A stretch of 64,000 nt of DNA, taken from assembly GCF_020443705.1 (NCBI RefSeq), contig NZ_JAIZZK010000024.1, positions 1-64,000 of the forward strand, in the 5' to 3' direction. Below, piece after piece: positions 27,912 through 36,140 of the stretch. Under the pieces are notes generated by a model that was given only the letters and a program-made list of their open reading frames with translations, was not told the origin of the DNA and ran no database searches. Positions within the stretch are counted from its first letter, which is position 1. The number at the start of each line of letters is the position of its first letter. A program made the position numbers and the translations under genes. Origin of the DNA: Clostridium algoriphilum. GTDB lineage: Bacteria; Bacillota; Clostridia; Clostridiales; Clostridiaceae.

Positions 27912-28550
27912 TTAATAGCCACAGCTACTACCTACAACTACCACCGTAATATCTGTCATCATTGGTTTCTTTCTCATTATAGAATACAATCTACATATTC
28001 TAGTTTTAGTTTGACAGTTAACACATACACCGGTTGTTGTACAAGGATTTTTGTATCCAAGTCTTTTATTGTTCATTGGTGATGCTATAGTTTGTAACCT
28101 TTCAAATGCAGCCGCTTCATTCTTGCAAACTTTATCAACACTTACTACGATTATAACTTTTTCCGGACCAAAGTTCATCGCTGCAATCCTATTTCCCATA
28201 CCATCTACATTTACAAGTATTCCATCCATTGTAATCGCATTACTACTACATAAATATAGATCACTTAACAGTTCTTTTTTTGCTGTAGCTAGCACTTCTT
28301 CACGACTAAGACCAATTGCACCATGATCTAAAACAATGCCACCAACAGCCTGTACCTTATCTTGAATTCCCATGTTTTTTATTGTCATAGACCCACCAAA
28401 ACCTACTTTAGATCCAAATTTTACATGTTTAATAATAAAATCTGAAACTTCCTCCGTAGTTTGTAAATATACAGCATCAAAATCATTTTTTATTAAAGCC
28501 TCTACCACTTTTTGTCCAACTGTATCTTTATGCCATTTTTTAACTTCCAT
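27912..28550 (-). CDS. LUD-domain protein (LutC/YkgG-like)
   Basis: LUD-domain (DUF162) protein related to lactate utilization proteins. Seen: FGGSMTIKNMG, the DAVYLQTTEE segment, SSNAITMDGILVNVDGMGNRIAAM, and VGVDKV-like VVSVDKVCKNEAAAFER, followed by a Cys-containing tail (CTTTGVCVNCQTKTRIC). The 212-aa length fits the stand-alone clostridial version, where the function is not proven. GGGGGAAT precedes the ATG. It lies directly upstream of the dehydrogenase relic on the same strand, so a redox operon may have decayed here (inference). Confidence 0.85.
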   Translation of the reverse strand: MEVKKWHKDTVGQKVVEALIKNDFDAVYLQTTEEVSDFIIKHVKFGSKVGFGGSMTIKNMGIQDKVQAVGGIVLDHGAIGLSREEVLATAKKELLSDLYLCSSNAITMDGILVNVDGMGNRIAAMNFGPEKVIIVVSVDKVCKNEAAAFERLQTIASPMNNKRLGYKNPCTTTGVCVNCQTKTRICRLYSIMRKKPMMTDITVVVVGSSCGY

Positions 28551-28843
28551 ATTTATTCCCCCATATTTTTTATAGTAATTATAGATAAATTAAAATATTA
28601 TTTCCGTGCTAATGTAAATAGCTAATGTCTTTTAATTGTATACTAAAATTTCTATAAGTATTTATTTTTGGTAAAACTTCATAAAATCTACACAACTAAT
28701 TATTATAATAAATGCTAATTTTATATTTGTTCCATACTTAACCATGTATTAATATAATAATAATGGTACAAGTTCTAGGAGATTTTACCTTTGCTAAAAC
28801 ATAGAGTTTAAGTTATAATTTTATGAATAATGGAGGTGTGTTT

Positions 28844-29110
28844 ATGAACATTGATTTTTCTAATATTAATATGAATACCATTATTATGTTTGTGTTAGCT
28901 ATATTACTTGCCTATCTTGGTATTGCAGTATTTAAAATAATTGGAAGGATATTAAGTATTACACTTGGTATATTTCTTTTAGTATATGTGCTTCAACAAA
29001 TAGGTATTACAATACCTATTTTATCCGATATTCTTAGCTATCTTTTGCAATTAATTAGTCCAATCATAGAAGTTATAAAGAATTTAACTAGTTCTGTAAA
29101 ACTCAAATAG
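28844..29110 (+). CDS. Small membrane protein
   Basis: An 88-aa hydrophobic protein with two or three predicted membrane segments (IIMFVLAILLAYLGIAVFKI, ITLGIFLLVYVLQQI and a more amphipathic third). No known domain is recognised. I start at 28844 behind GGAGGTG rather than at 28823. Its stop codon lies inside the left arm of the terminator hairpin shared with the convergent MBL gene. Confidence 0.7.
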   Translation: MNIDFSNINMNTIIMFVLAILLAYLGIAVFKIIGRILSITLGIFLLVYVLQQIGITIPILSDILSYLLQLISPIIEVIKNLTSSVKLK

Positions 29111-29144
29111 CAGAGGGGTATACCCTCTGCTATTTGAGTTTTAC
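29096..29144. terminator. Shared bidirectional terminator
   Basis: A perfect 22-bp inverted repeat with a 5-nt loop (inner stem AGCAGAGGG/CCCTCTGCT). It contains the stop codons of both convergent genes. Confidence 0.85.
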
Positions 29145-30049
29145 TTAATATTTAATGGATTTTTTGAATATTTAAGAAATCCATTATCAATATTTAATAT
29201 TATAACTCCTGTTTCATTTAAGTATTCAACATAAGACTTTAACATTTTTTCTATTACTAAATATCGTTGTTTAGTTCTTACATTAATATTAAAACATTTA
29301 GTCACGGCATTCATAATCTCTTCCATTGTCATTGCTCTGTCTATGACATCATATATTCTTGATGCTCTATTCTTATAAAAATCTATGTTATCACCTATAA
29401 GTTTTGTAATATCTTCATACATACCTTTATGGGCCACTACATATTTGCTACATTCTAAGTCACAAAGCTTTAATTTACTTAATAAGTCCTGACTTAGTAT
29501 ATATGCATATGGCATTTTAGCGCCTCGCATGACCTCATAACTTATGAGTGAATCTCCTAAATATGCAACATCATCTGGAGTAATAATACATATATGTTCA
29601 GGACTATGTCCTGGTGTATGAATAATTTTAAAATTAACACCTCGTATAGATATACTATTTTGATTATTAAGAATCATAACATCTGTTACACAAACCATAC
29701 TTCCATAATGCTCTAAAACATCGGCTAATGTTTGGCTACTGTAAAAAAGCTTGAGATTAATAGTCGAACTGCAGATAAGAGCCTCACAGGCTGGCATAGC
29801 AATAATACAATTATATTTTTTTTTAAAATATGCATTATTCCCTACATGATCTATATGAGCATGAGTGCATATTATCCCAACTACCTTAAAGTTGTTTTTC
29901 TCAAGAATTTCATCTATTCCTTTTCTTTCACCTTGTGCCCATCCTGAATCTAACATAATAATTTCTTCATTATTAATTTTATAAAAAGGTATGTATGTCA
30001 TTCCAGTATTTATGCAGAATGTATTTCCCTTTATTTCTTTTATCTCCAT
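29141..30049 (-). CDS. MBL-fold metallo-hydrolase
   Basis: Metallo-beta-lactamase fold hydrolase. Seen: the metal-binding THAHIDHVGN near residue 62, the later HTPGHSPEHI, GDSLI with the bridging Asp, and VAHKGMY with the last His. A helical C-terminal domain follows (about residues 215-302) as in glyoxalase II-like and related hydrolases. The substrate is unknown. No clear ribosome site precedes the ATG, but the N-terminus (EIKGNTFCINTG) is at the usual place for the fold. Confidence 0.85.
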   Translation of the reverse strand: MEIKEIKGNTFCINTGMTYIPFYKINNEEIIMLDSGWAQGERKGIDEILEKNNFKVVGIICTHAHIDHVGNNAYFKKKYNCIIAMPACEALICSSTINLKLFYSSQTLADVLEHYGSMVCVTDVMILNNQNSISIRGVNFKIIHTPGHSPEHICIITPDDVAYLGDSLISYEVMRGAKMPYAYILSQDLLSKLKLCDLECSKYVVAHKGMYEDITKLIGDNIDFYKNRASRIYDVIDRAMTMEEIMNAVTKCFNINVRTKQRYLVIEKMLKSYVEYLNETGVIILNIDNGFLKYSKNPLNIK

Positions 30050-30117
30050 ATATTATTTTTAGCTAGAGAATGCGTTTGAAATACACAATCCACTAAATAC
30101 TCACTTCCTTTCTTTTA

Positions 30118-30248
30118 TTAAATCTTTTCAGATAAATTACCCATCATTTCAGCTATTGAATTTAATTCCTCAAGAGATGCTGCTCTTTCTTGGAGTGTGG
30201 CTACTTGACCCTCGAATACTCCTGTTGACTTACTTGTTTTTTTTCTAC
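30118..30248 (-). pseudogene. C-terminal relic of a methyl-accepting chemotaxis protein
   Basis: About 42 codons end as QVATLQERAASLEELNSIAE followed by MMGNLSEKI and a stop, which is the usual look of a chemotaxis receptor C-terminus. The rest of the gene is absent and there is no start. Relic. Confidence 0.5.
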
Positions 30249-30282
30249 AGATTCTGTCCTAAACAATGTGTGAAAAATCAGA

Positions 30283-30372
30283 TTAAATATTTCTAAATAT
30301 TCTTATAAGACGATTCATATATTTATTCATTGCTTCTAAAAGGTCATATTCTCCATTATAAAGACACCAATT
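30283..30372 (-). pseudogene. C-terminal piece of a TetR-family regulator, inverted
   Basis: Reads NWCLYNGEYDLLEAMNKYMN then RLIRIFRNI and a stop, like the C-terminus of clostridial TetR regulators. It lies 7 bp from a plus-strand TetR piece pointing the other way. Confidence 0.5.
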
Positions 30373-30379
30373 ATATGTA

Positions 30380-30619
30380 ATCACTATAGGCTCTTTTTAT
30401 AATTACTTCAAGTCTAAAAACGACATTCTCATAGAAATATATATAAATGCTGATGAATATTTTCTTAAAGAGGTTGCTAATAATTCGTCTAGTATGCACG
30501 CTATAGATAAAGTTATTGAGTATTTCGATTACTATGCAAAGTATAATACAAAGGTTGGTATTAATACTATGAAACTATTGTATAATTCAAATAATAAGTT
30601 ATTTATCTCTAATATATGA
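30380..30619 (+). pseudogene. Middle piece of a TetR-family regulator
   Basis: Begins inside the helix-turn-helix (ITIGSFYNYFKSKNDILIEI) and continues about 79 codons through ANNSSSMHAIDKVIEYFDYY to a TGA. The GSFYNYFKSKNDIL motif is diagnostic of TetR proteins. The first helices and the C-terminal end are missing here; a candidate C-terminal end is on the opposite strand at 30283-30372. Confidence 0.65.
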
Positions 30620-30716
30620 TGGAAGTTTAAGAAACAGGTTAAGATTTGCTATAGAAATGCCTATGAGGTATTAAGAAATATCTAAACTAATAGCTTGTTA
30701 GATACAATGATTAAAT

Positions 30717-30753
30717 TAAAATACAGACCAGTATTTGCTGGTCTGTATTTTAT
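30717..30753 (-). terminator. Terminator behind the aspartate decarboxylase gene
   Basis: AAAATACAGACCAG pairs with CTGGTCTGTATTTT just past the stop codon. Confidence 0.8.
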
Positions 30754-30768
30754 TCTATATAATATTAT

Positions 30769-32394
30769 CTATATATTTTTCCAAGATGTCACATATTCCT
30801 CAAGTATTTTATGAAGTACCTCTCCAATTTCAGAATAGTGCTCATCATCAAGGTTTGCCAATGATATTCTAATTGACCATTCTGGGCCATGAAATCCACC
30901 ACCACTTAATAAGACTATAGATGACTCTTGCGCTAAACGGAAAAGAATATCCACTGGTTTATAGCTTTCTTGTAAATACTTAGCAAATTCATCACCATAA
31001 TAGCGACATGCCCATTCCATTAAATCAAATTCTGTATAATACGCGGCATCATAAGGATCTTTTCGTAAATCTAACCCCAAACCTTCAAATAAGAGTCTTT
31101 GACGGTGGCGACAAATATCTTTTGTAAGTTGCTTATATCTATTTTCTTTATCAAGGAGTGCAAATACCGAAAAAAAAGCCATCTGTATTTGCTGAGGTGT
31201 TGATAAACCTGCGGTATGGTTTAGTGCTACCTGCCTACTATCTGCAACAATTCTATCGATAAAAAGAATTTCTTCAGTACTTGTGGATAAAGTGGAATAA
31301 CGTCTCCTTGCTATTTCTTTTTTATCTTCAGATAATTCTCTTAATAATTTATCAAATACATTTTCTTCATAAAGGGCAATAGTACCAAGGCGCCACCCTG
31401 TTACTCCAAAATACTTAGAGAAGGAATATACTCCTATTGAGTTATATGGCAAATCGGCTACTAATGAACGAAATTCATCAACAAAAGTGCCATAAACGTC
31501 ATCTGAAACAATCATTAAATCGGGATTGTCTTCTTTAACTATACTTTTTATGAGTCTAATTGTTTCAGGTTTCATTGCTACAGATGGTGGATTACTAGGA
31601 TTTACAATGAACAAAGCTTTTATAGATGGATCCCTAAGTTTCTCAATTTGGGAATTAGGATATTGCCATGTGTGCGTTCCATCAGAGGTCTTCTCTTCTG
31701 CTAAAAGCTCCACAACATCAAAATTGTAGCGAGGTAAATGTGGAATCTCAAGATAAGGAGTAAAAATGGGTGCCATAAGCGCAACTTTATCACCAATTGA
31801 TAGTATGTTATTAGCAATTAAGCTATCAAATATATAACACATTCCTGCAGTAGCACCTTCTACAGCAAATAAGTTGAATCTCCCAGCTGGCGGCGCATTA
31901 TAACACAATTCTTGAACGAGGTAATCGTGAACAACTTTTTCAACATGAGTAAGCATTCTATCAGGTTGTGGATAGTTATCACCAATAATTCCATCTGCCA
32001 GTTCATATACCCAATCATCTGGATCAAATCCTTTAGATATTATTCCATAATTAATAATGTTTTTAAGAAGTTCTGCTCCTGGGTAAATAGAATTTTCATT
32101 TATAAAATCCTCAAAACGTTTTGCAATTCCTGATTTTTCAGGCATTCCAGCAAGATCATTATTATTCCATACTCTACGTGTTTCTAGAGTAGAAAAAATA
32201 CCAAATGTAAAAAAGGCTTCACGAGGAGTTGCTGCTGTCCAGTTAGGATTACCCCTACCTGCGTCTAATAGTGCATGGGCGCCTTTTTCTTTTGACTCTT
32301 CTGCAAGACTTATTAATTTGTTTCTGAGTTCAAATGGACTTACCTTACCATAAATATGTTCTATTTCTTTGCGACGAACATCAAATGTATTCAT
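30769..32394 (-). CDS. asdA: Bifunctional aspartate aminotransferase / aspartate 4-decarboxylase
   Basis: PLP enzyme of the AsdA type, making alanine and CO2 from aspartate and also transaminating. Seen: the N-terminal ALLDAGRGNPNWTAATPREAFF, typical of AsdA; FNLFAVEGATAGMCYIFDSL; NPSNPPSVAM; SDDVYGTF; and the PLP Lys in YSFSKYFGVTGWRLG. The 541-aa length matches the family, longer than simple aminotransferases. GAGGAGG precedes the ATG at 32394; the frame to 32472 is only an extension. The AspT antiporter often beside asdA is absent. Divergent from the sigma-54 activator. Confidence 0.88.
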   Translation of the reverse strand: MNTFDVRRKEIEHIYGKVSPFELRNKLISLAEESKEKGAHALLDAGRGNPNWTAATPREAFFTFGIFSTLETRRVWNNNDLAGMPEKSGIAKRFEDFINENSIYPGAELLKNIINYGIISKGFDPDDWVYELADGIIGDNYPQPDRMLTHVEKVVHDYLVQELCYNAPPAGRFNLFAVEGATAGMCYIFDSLIANNILSIGDKVALMAPIFTPYLEIPHLPRYNFDVVELLAEEKTSDGTHTWQYPNSQIEKLRDPSIKALFIVNPSNPPSVAMKPETIRLIKSIVKEDNPDLMIVSDDVYGTFVDEFRSLVADLPYNSIGVYSFSKYFGVTGWRLGTIALYEENVFDKLLRELSEDKKEIARRRYSTLSTSTEEILFIDRIVADSRQVALNHTAGLSTPQQIQMAFFSVFALLDKENRYKQLTKDICRHRQRLLFEGLGLDLRKDPYDAAYYTEFDLMEWACRYYGDEFAKYLQESYKPVDILFRLAQESSIVLLSGGGFHGPEWSIRISLANLDDEHYSEIGEVLHKILEEYVTSWKNI

Positions 32395-32753
32395 GTGCAA
32401 CCTCCTCATATACGAATATACTTCCTTGCAACCTATTCCTCTATAATGATGACAAATCCTTTTTAACAACATACTCCCTCTTTTATTTTAACCTATTTCT
32501 TCAAACTTATTTAGATACATTTTATATGGAAAAGGTAATAAAAGTTCAAATAATTAAATTTTAAAAAATCTATTATAAACGCCAGTCATTGTGTCAATAG
32601 TAAAACTATGTTTTAAAGATTGTAATATGATAAAAAATTACAGTATTCGATATTTTATAATTGATAATCATATAGCTTCAACTGAAAAATTTATAGATGT
32701 CCCAAATGATTATGATATACTTATATTATCTTTAAACTAAAGAGGTGAATTTT
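32395..32753. other. Divergent intergenic region between asdA and the sigma-54 activator
   Basis: AT-rich. A small inverted repeat (TGTAAT 32621-32626 with ATTACA 32637-32642) is visible. No -24/-12 promoter was found here by eye, and no small gene is supported. Confidence 0.4.
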
Positions 32754-34649
32754 ATGATTGAAACAAGTAATTTCAAAGAAATAATAAAAAAATCTCAAAA
32801 AAGATGTACCAAATACCAAATAAGTAAGCAGAGAATATTTCCCACAAGAACGCTCGAAGGAAAGGAATTCTATAAAGCTTTGGAGATAAATAGTACGTTA
32901 ATAAAGATATCTAGACCATTTATGGAGATACTATATGACTTTTTGAAAGGATCAGGATTTTCATTGTATCTTACAGACAAGGAAGGTTTCGTGCTCAGTA
33001 TTATAGGTGATGAAGATATAATTAATTCTATTTCAAAAGTAGGTATTGTAGAAGGTGCTGATATGAGTGAGAAAAGCACTGGTACAAATGCAATTGGAAC
33101 TTCAATTTATGAGGATTGCTCAGTTCAAACTTCAGGTGGGGATCATTACATTAATGCATATCATACATTCACATGTTCTGCAGCGGTTATTCACGATGAA
33201 GAGGGATATATTACTGGATGTTTAAATTTAACAGGGAGATTTCATTTGGCTCATCCTCATACCTTAGGGCTTGTTGTGGCTGCAGTTAAATCCATTGAAT
33301 ATCAATTAAAAGTAGAAAAAGCTCAAAACGAATTATTTATTGCTTATCAATATTTAAATAAAGTTATGAACTCACTTAATTCAGGAATTTTTGCTGTTGA
33401 CACAACTGGCGTAATTAAGGCTATAAATAAAAGCGCATGCAGCATGCTTGATGTTACAGAAGAAGAAGTAATATATAAAAATGCGGATAAAATTTTAGAT
33501 AATTGGAAATATATACTCGGCGAAATTATAGCTGGTAAGGATTATGAAAATAGAGAAGTAATTTATCCCTATAAAGATAAAAGTAAAAAATTCAACTTTA
33601 ATGCATATCCTATAAAAAATAAAGACAATAAAGTTATAGGAATAGTAGCAATTTTTAAGGATATTAAAAATATATATAGTTTGGTTAATAAGTACACAGA
33701 TAAAAATTCAAGCTATAATTTCCATGACATAATTGGTAATAGTCAGGAAATTATAAACGTAATAGAACAATCAAAAACCATCGCAAATAGCCCCTCTACC
33801 GTTCTAATTCAAGGAGAAAGTGGAACAGGAAAAGAGCTTATTGCTCAATCAATTCATAACAATAGTAGTAGAAATGATAATAGTTTCATTGCAATTAATT
33901 GCGGAGCAATACCAACGAGCTTAATAGAAAGTGAACTTTTCGGATATGAAGATGGCGCTTTTACAGGTGCAAAACGAGGTGGACAACCAGGTAAATTCGA
34001 GCTTGCAAATGGAGGTACCATATTTCTTGATGAGATAGGAGAAATGCCCTTTGAAATGCAAGTACACCTTTTAAGAGTACTTGAAGTTTCATGTTTTAAT
34101 AGAGTAGGTGGAAACAAATGTATAAGTATAGATGTAAGAATTGTTGCTGCAACAAATAAAGATTTAAAAAAAGAAGTGGAAAAAGGAACCTTCCGAGAAG
34201 ACTTATACTATAGATTAAGTGTAATCCCTATATTTGTTCCGCCACTGCGGGAAAGAGGGGGAGATATAGAAATACTTATTGAGTATTTCCTAAAAGCTAA
34301 AGCTATCAAACTAGGCAAACCCGTACCAAAAATACCAAATGATATTTATGAAATGCTCATAAATTACACTTGGCCCGGAAATGTTCGTGAATTAGAAAAT
34401 TGTATTGAAAACATTGTAAATATGGATGGAAATACTTCATTTAAATTTGAAAATAAATCATTAGAAAAAAATGAAACTCGTCTTTCAAAAAAACCCTTTG
34501 AATATGATATGTGTACTTTAGAGCAGTGGGACAAAAGGGCAATACAAAATTGTATAAAAAAATGTAGTGGTAATATAACTAAGGCATCTAAAATATTAGG
34601 AATAAATAGAAGTACTATTTATTCAAAAATAAAAAAGCACGATAGCTAA
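32754..34649 (+). CDS. Sigma-54-dependent activator (AcoR/AdhR-like)
   Basis: Enhancer-binding protein. Domains in order: a GAF-like sensor (about residues 60-190, EKSTGTNAIGTSI), a PAS domain (about 200-310, LNSGIFAVDTTGVIKAIN), a AAA+ domain (about 325-560) with Walker A GESGTGKE, the sigma-54 contact loop GAFTGAK, Walker B GGTIFLDEIGEM and the R-finger region FREDLYYRLSVIPI, and a Fis-type HTH at the end (NITKASKILGINRSTIYSKI). AGAGGTG precedes the ATG at 32754, so I prefer it to the GTG at 32745. The downstream adh gene has a sigma-54 promoter and paired dyads, making it the likely target. Confidence 0.93.
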   Translation: MIETSNFKEIIKKSQKRCTKYQISKQRIFPTRTLEGKEFYKALEINSTLIKISRPFMEILYDFLKGSGFSLYLTDKEGFVLSIIGDEDIINSISKVGIVEGADMSEKSTGTNAIGTSIYEDCSVQTSGGDHYINAYHTFTCSAAVIHDEEGYITGCLNLTGRFHLAHPHTLGLVVAAVKSIEYQLKVEKAQNELFIAYQYLNKVMNSLNSGIFAVDTTGVIKAINKSACSMLDVTEEEVIYKNADKILDNWKYILGEIIAGKDYENREVIYPYKDKSKKFNFNAYPIKNKDNKVIGIVAIFKDIKNIYSLVNKYTDKNSSYNFHDIIGNSQEIINVIEQSKTIANSPSTVLIQGESGTGKELIAQSIHNNSSRNDNSFIAINCGAIPTSLIESELFGYEDGAFTGAKRGGQPGKFELANGGTIFLDEIGEMPFEMQVHLLRVLEVSCFNRVGGNKCISIDVRIVAATNKDLKKEVEKGTFREDLYYRLSVIPIFVPPLRERGGDIEILIEYFLKAKAIKLGKPVPKIPNDIYEMLINYTWPGNVRELENCIENIVNMDGNTSFKFENKSLEKNETRLSKKPFEYDMCTLEQWDKRAIQNCIKKCSGNITKASKILGINRSTIYSKIKKHDS

Positions 34650-34749
34650 CTCTAGGATTGTTTATTATTTAACTACATAGACTAATGTTAATTTTTTAAA
34701 ACATACTAATGTTAATCTATAAAACTAAAAACGTATAAAATTACAACGG

Positions 34750-34799
34750 TGTTGTAAAATACAACAACATTTCGCTACGAAGTGACGTATTTTACAACA
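34750..34799 (+). promoter_or_regulatory. Paired upstream activator sites for the sigma-54 activator
   Basis: Two 17-bp dyads, TGTTGTAAAATACAACA (34750-34766) and TGACGTATTTTACAACA (34783-34799), have centres 33 bp apart and lie 60-110 bp before the -24 element. Together they also form a long inverted repeat (GTGTTGTAAAATAC/GTATTTTACAACAC) followed by TTTT, so a terminator role for the activator gene is an alternative or added function. Confidence 0.65.
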
Positions 34800-34858
34800 C
34801 TTTTATATTATTAATAATATAACTGGCTAAATACCGGTCCCATTAATGTAAACTGTTA

Positions 34859-34874
34859 TGGCATGATTATTGCT
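34859..34874 (+). promoter_or_regulatory. Sigma-54 (-24/-12) promoter of adh
   Basis: TGGCAT, five bases, TTGCT fits the consensus TGGCAC-N5-TTGCW with one change. It is about 165 bp before the adh start and downstream of a sigma-54 activator gene. Confidence 0.8.
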
Positions 34875-35040
34875 ATAGTTATATTATGTAAGTTGATAAA
34901 ATTTTATCAAAGATTAGCTTTAGGTACGTTTGTAAGAATCTATCAATAAAATTATTATAATTAAATAGTTAATAAAATATCAAAATCATCCAAAAGAAAA
35001 ACTGTAAGTTAAAATACAAAAATAATAGGAGGTTTTTTTA

Positions 35041-36096
35041 ATGAAAGGTTTTGCAATGTTAAGCATCAACAAAGTAGGTTGGATTGAAAAAGAGAAGCCA
35101 GTTGCAGGTCCATATGATGCAATTGTCCGTCCATTAGCAGTTTCCCCCTGTACATCAGATATTCACACTGTATTTGAAGGAGCACTTGGAGACAGACATG
35201 ATATGCTTCTAGGACATGAGGCTGTAGGTGTAATAGACGAGGTAGGCTCTGAAGTAAAGGATTTCAAAGTAGGAGATAGGGTAATCGTTCCTGCAATAAC
35301 TCCTGACTGGAGATCACTCGAGGTTCAAGCAGGTTTCCCACAGCATTCAGGTGGAATGCTTGCAGGTTGGAAATTTTCAAACTTTAAGGATGGTGTATTT
35401 GCAGAATATTTTCATGTAAATGATGCAGATATGAACTTAGCTTTAATGCCAGATGATATGTCTTTAGAAAGTGCTGTTATGATAACAGACATGATGACAA
35501 CAGGCTTTCACGGCGCAGAACTTGCAAATATCCAAATGGGATCAAGTGTTGTTGTTATTGGAATTGGAGCAGTTGGTTTGATGGCAATAGCTGGTGCTAA
35601 GTTGCGTGGTGCTGGTAGAATAATAGCAGTAGGCTCTAGACCGATTTGTATTGAAGCAGCTAATTTTTATGGAGCAACAGACATAGTAAATTATAAAACT
35701 GGTGATATCGCAAAGCAAATAATGGCTTTAACTAAGGGGAAAGGCGTTGATCGTGTAATTATTGCAGGTGGCACCCCTGAAACCTTAATACAAGCTGTAA
35801 CTATTGTTAAACCAGGTGGAGTTGTTTCCAATGTTAACTACCACGGCAAAGGAGACTTTCTTCCAATACCTCGTCTCGAATGGGGATGTGGAATGGCACA
35901 TAAGACAATAGTTGGAGGTCTTTGTCCTGGAGGACGTCTTAGAATGGAAATGCTAATTGACCTTGTAAAATACAATCGTGTTGATCTAAGTAGATTAGTA
36001 ACACATGTTTATCATGGCTTTGATAAAATGGAAGAGGCTCTTCTCACAATGAAAGTTAAGTCAAAGGATTTAATCAAACCTGTAGTAATAATATAA
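35041..36096 (+). CDS. adh: NADP-dependent secondary alcohol dehydrogenase
   Basis: Zinc alcohol dehydrogenase of the C. beijerinckii/Thermoanaerobacter type, interconverting ketones such as acetone or acetoin with secondary alcohols; also acts on aldehydes. Seen: the catalytic zinc set Cys37 (SPCTSD), His59-Glu60 (LLGHEAVG) and Asp near 150 (ITDMMTTGF); the Rossmann motif VIGIGAVGLMAIAG; and GSRPICIEAA, the NADP-phosphate loop of this family. The 351-aa length is identical in size to the known enzymes, which lack a structural zinc lobe. AGGAGG precedes the ATG. Expression is expected to need sigma-54 and the activator at 32754. Confidence 0.92.
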   Translation: MKGFAMLSINKVGWIEKEKPVAGPYDAIVRPLAVSPCTSDIHTVFEGALGDRHDMLLGHEAVGVIDEVGSEVKDFKVGDRVIVPAITPDWRSLEVQAGFPQHSGGMLAGWKFSNFKDGVFAEYFHVNDADMNLALMPDDMSLESAVMITDMMTTGFHGAELANIQMGSSVVVIGIGAVGLMAIAGAKLRGAGRIIAVGSRPICIEAANFYGATDIVNYKTGDIAKQIMALTKGKGVDRVIIAGGTPETLIQAVTIVKPGGVVSNVNYHGKGDFLPIPRLEWGCGMAHKTIVGGLCPGGRLRMEMLIDLVKYNRVDLSRLVTHVYHGFDKMEEALLTMKVKSKDLIKPVVII

Positions 36097-36107
36097 ACAT
36101 AATTAAC

Positions 36108-36140
36108 CAATAGCAGTAACCTTAAAGGGTACTGCTATTT
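36108..36140. terminator. Terminator between adh and the sortase gene
   Basis: AATAGCAGTAACC pairs with GGGTACTGCTATT apart from one mismatch; a T-rich tail follows on the plus strand. The right arm touches the sortase stop codon. Confidence 0.7.
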
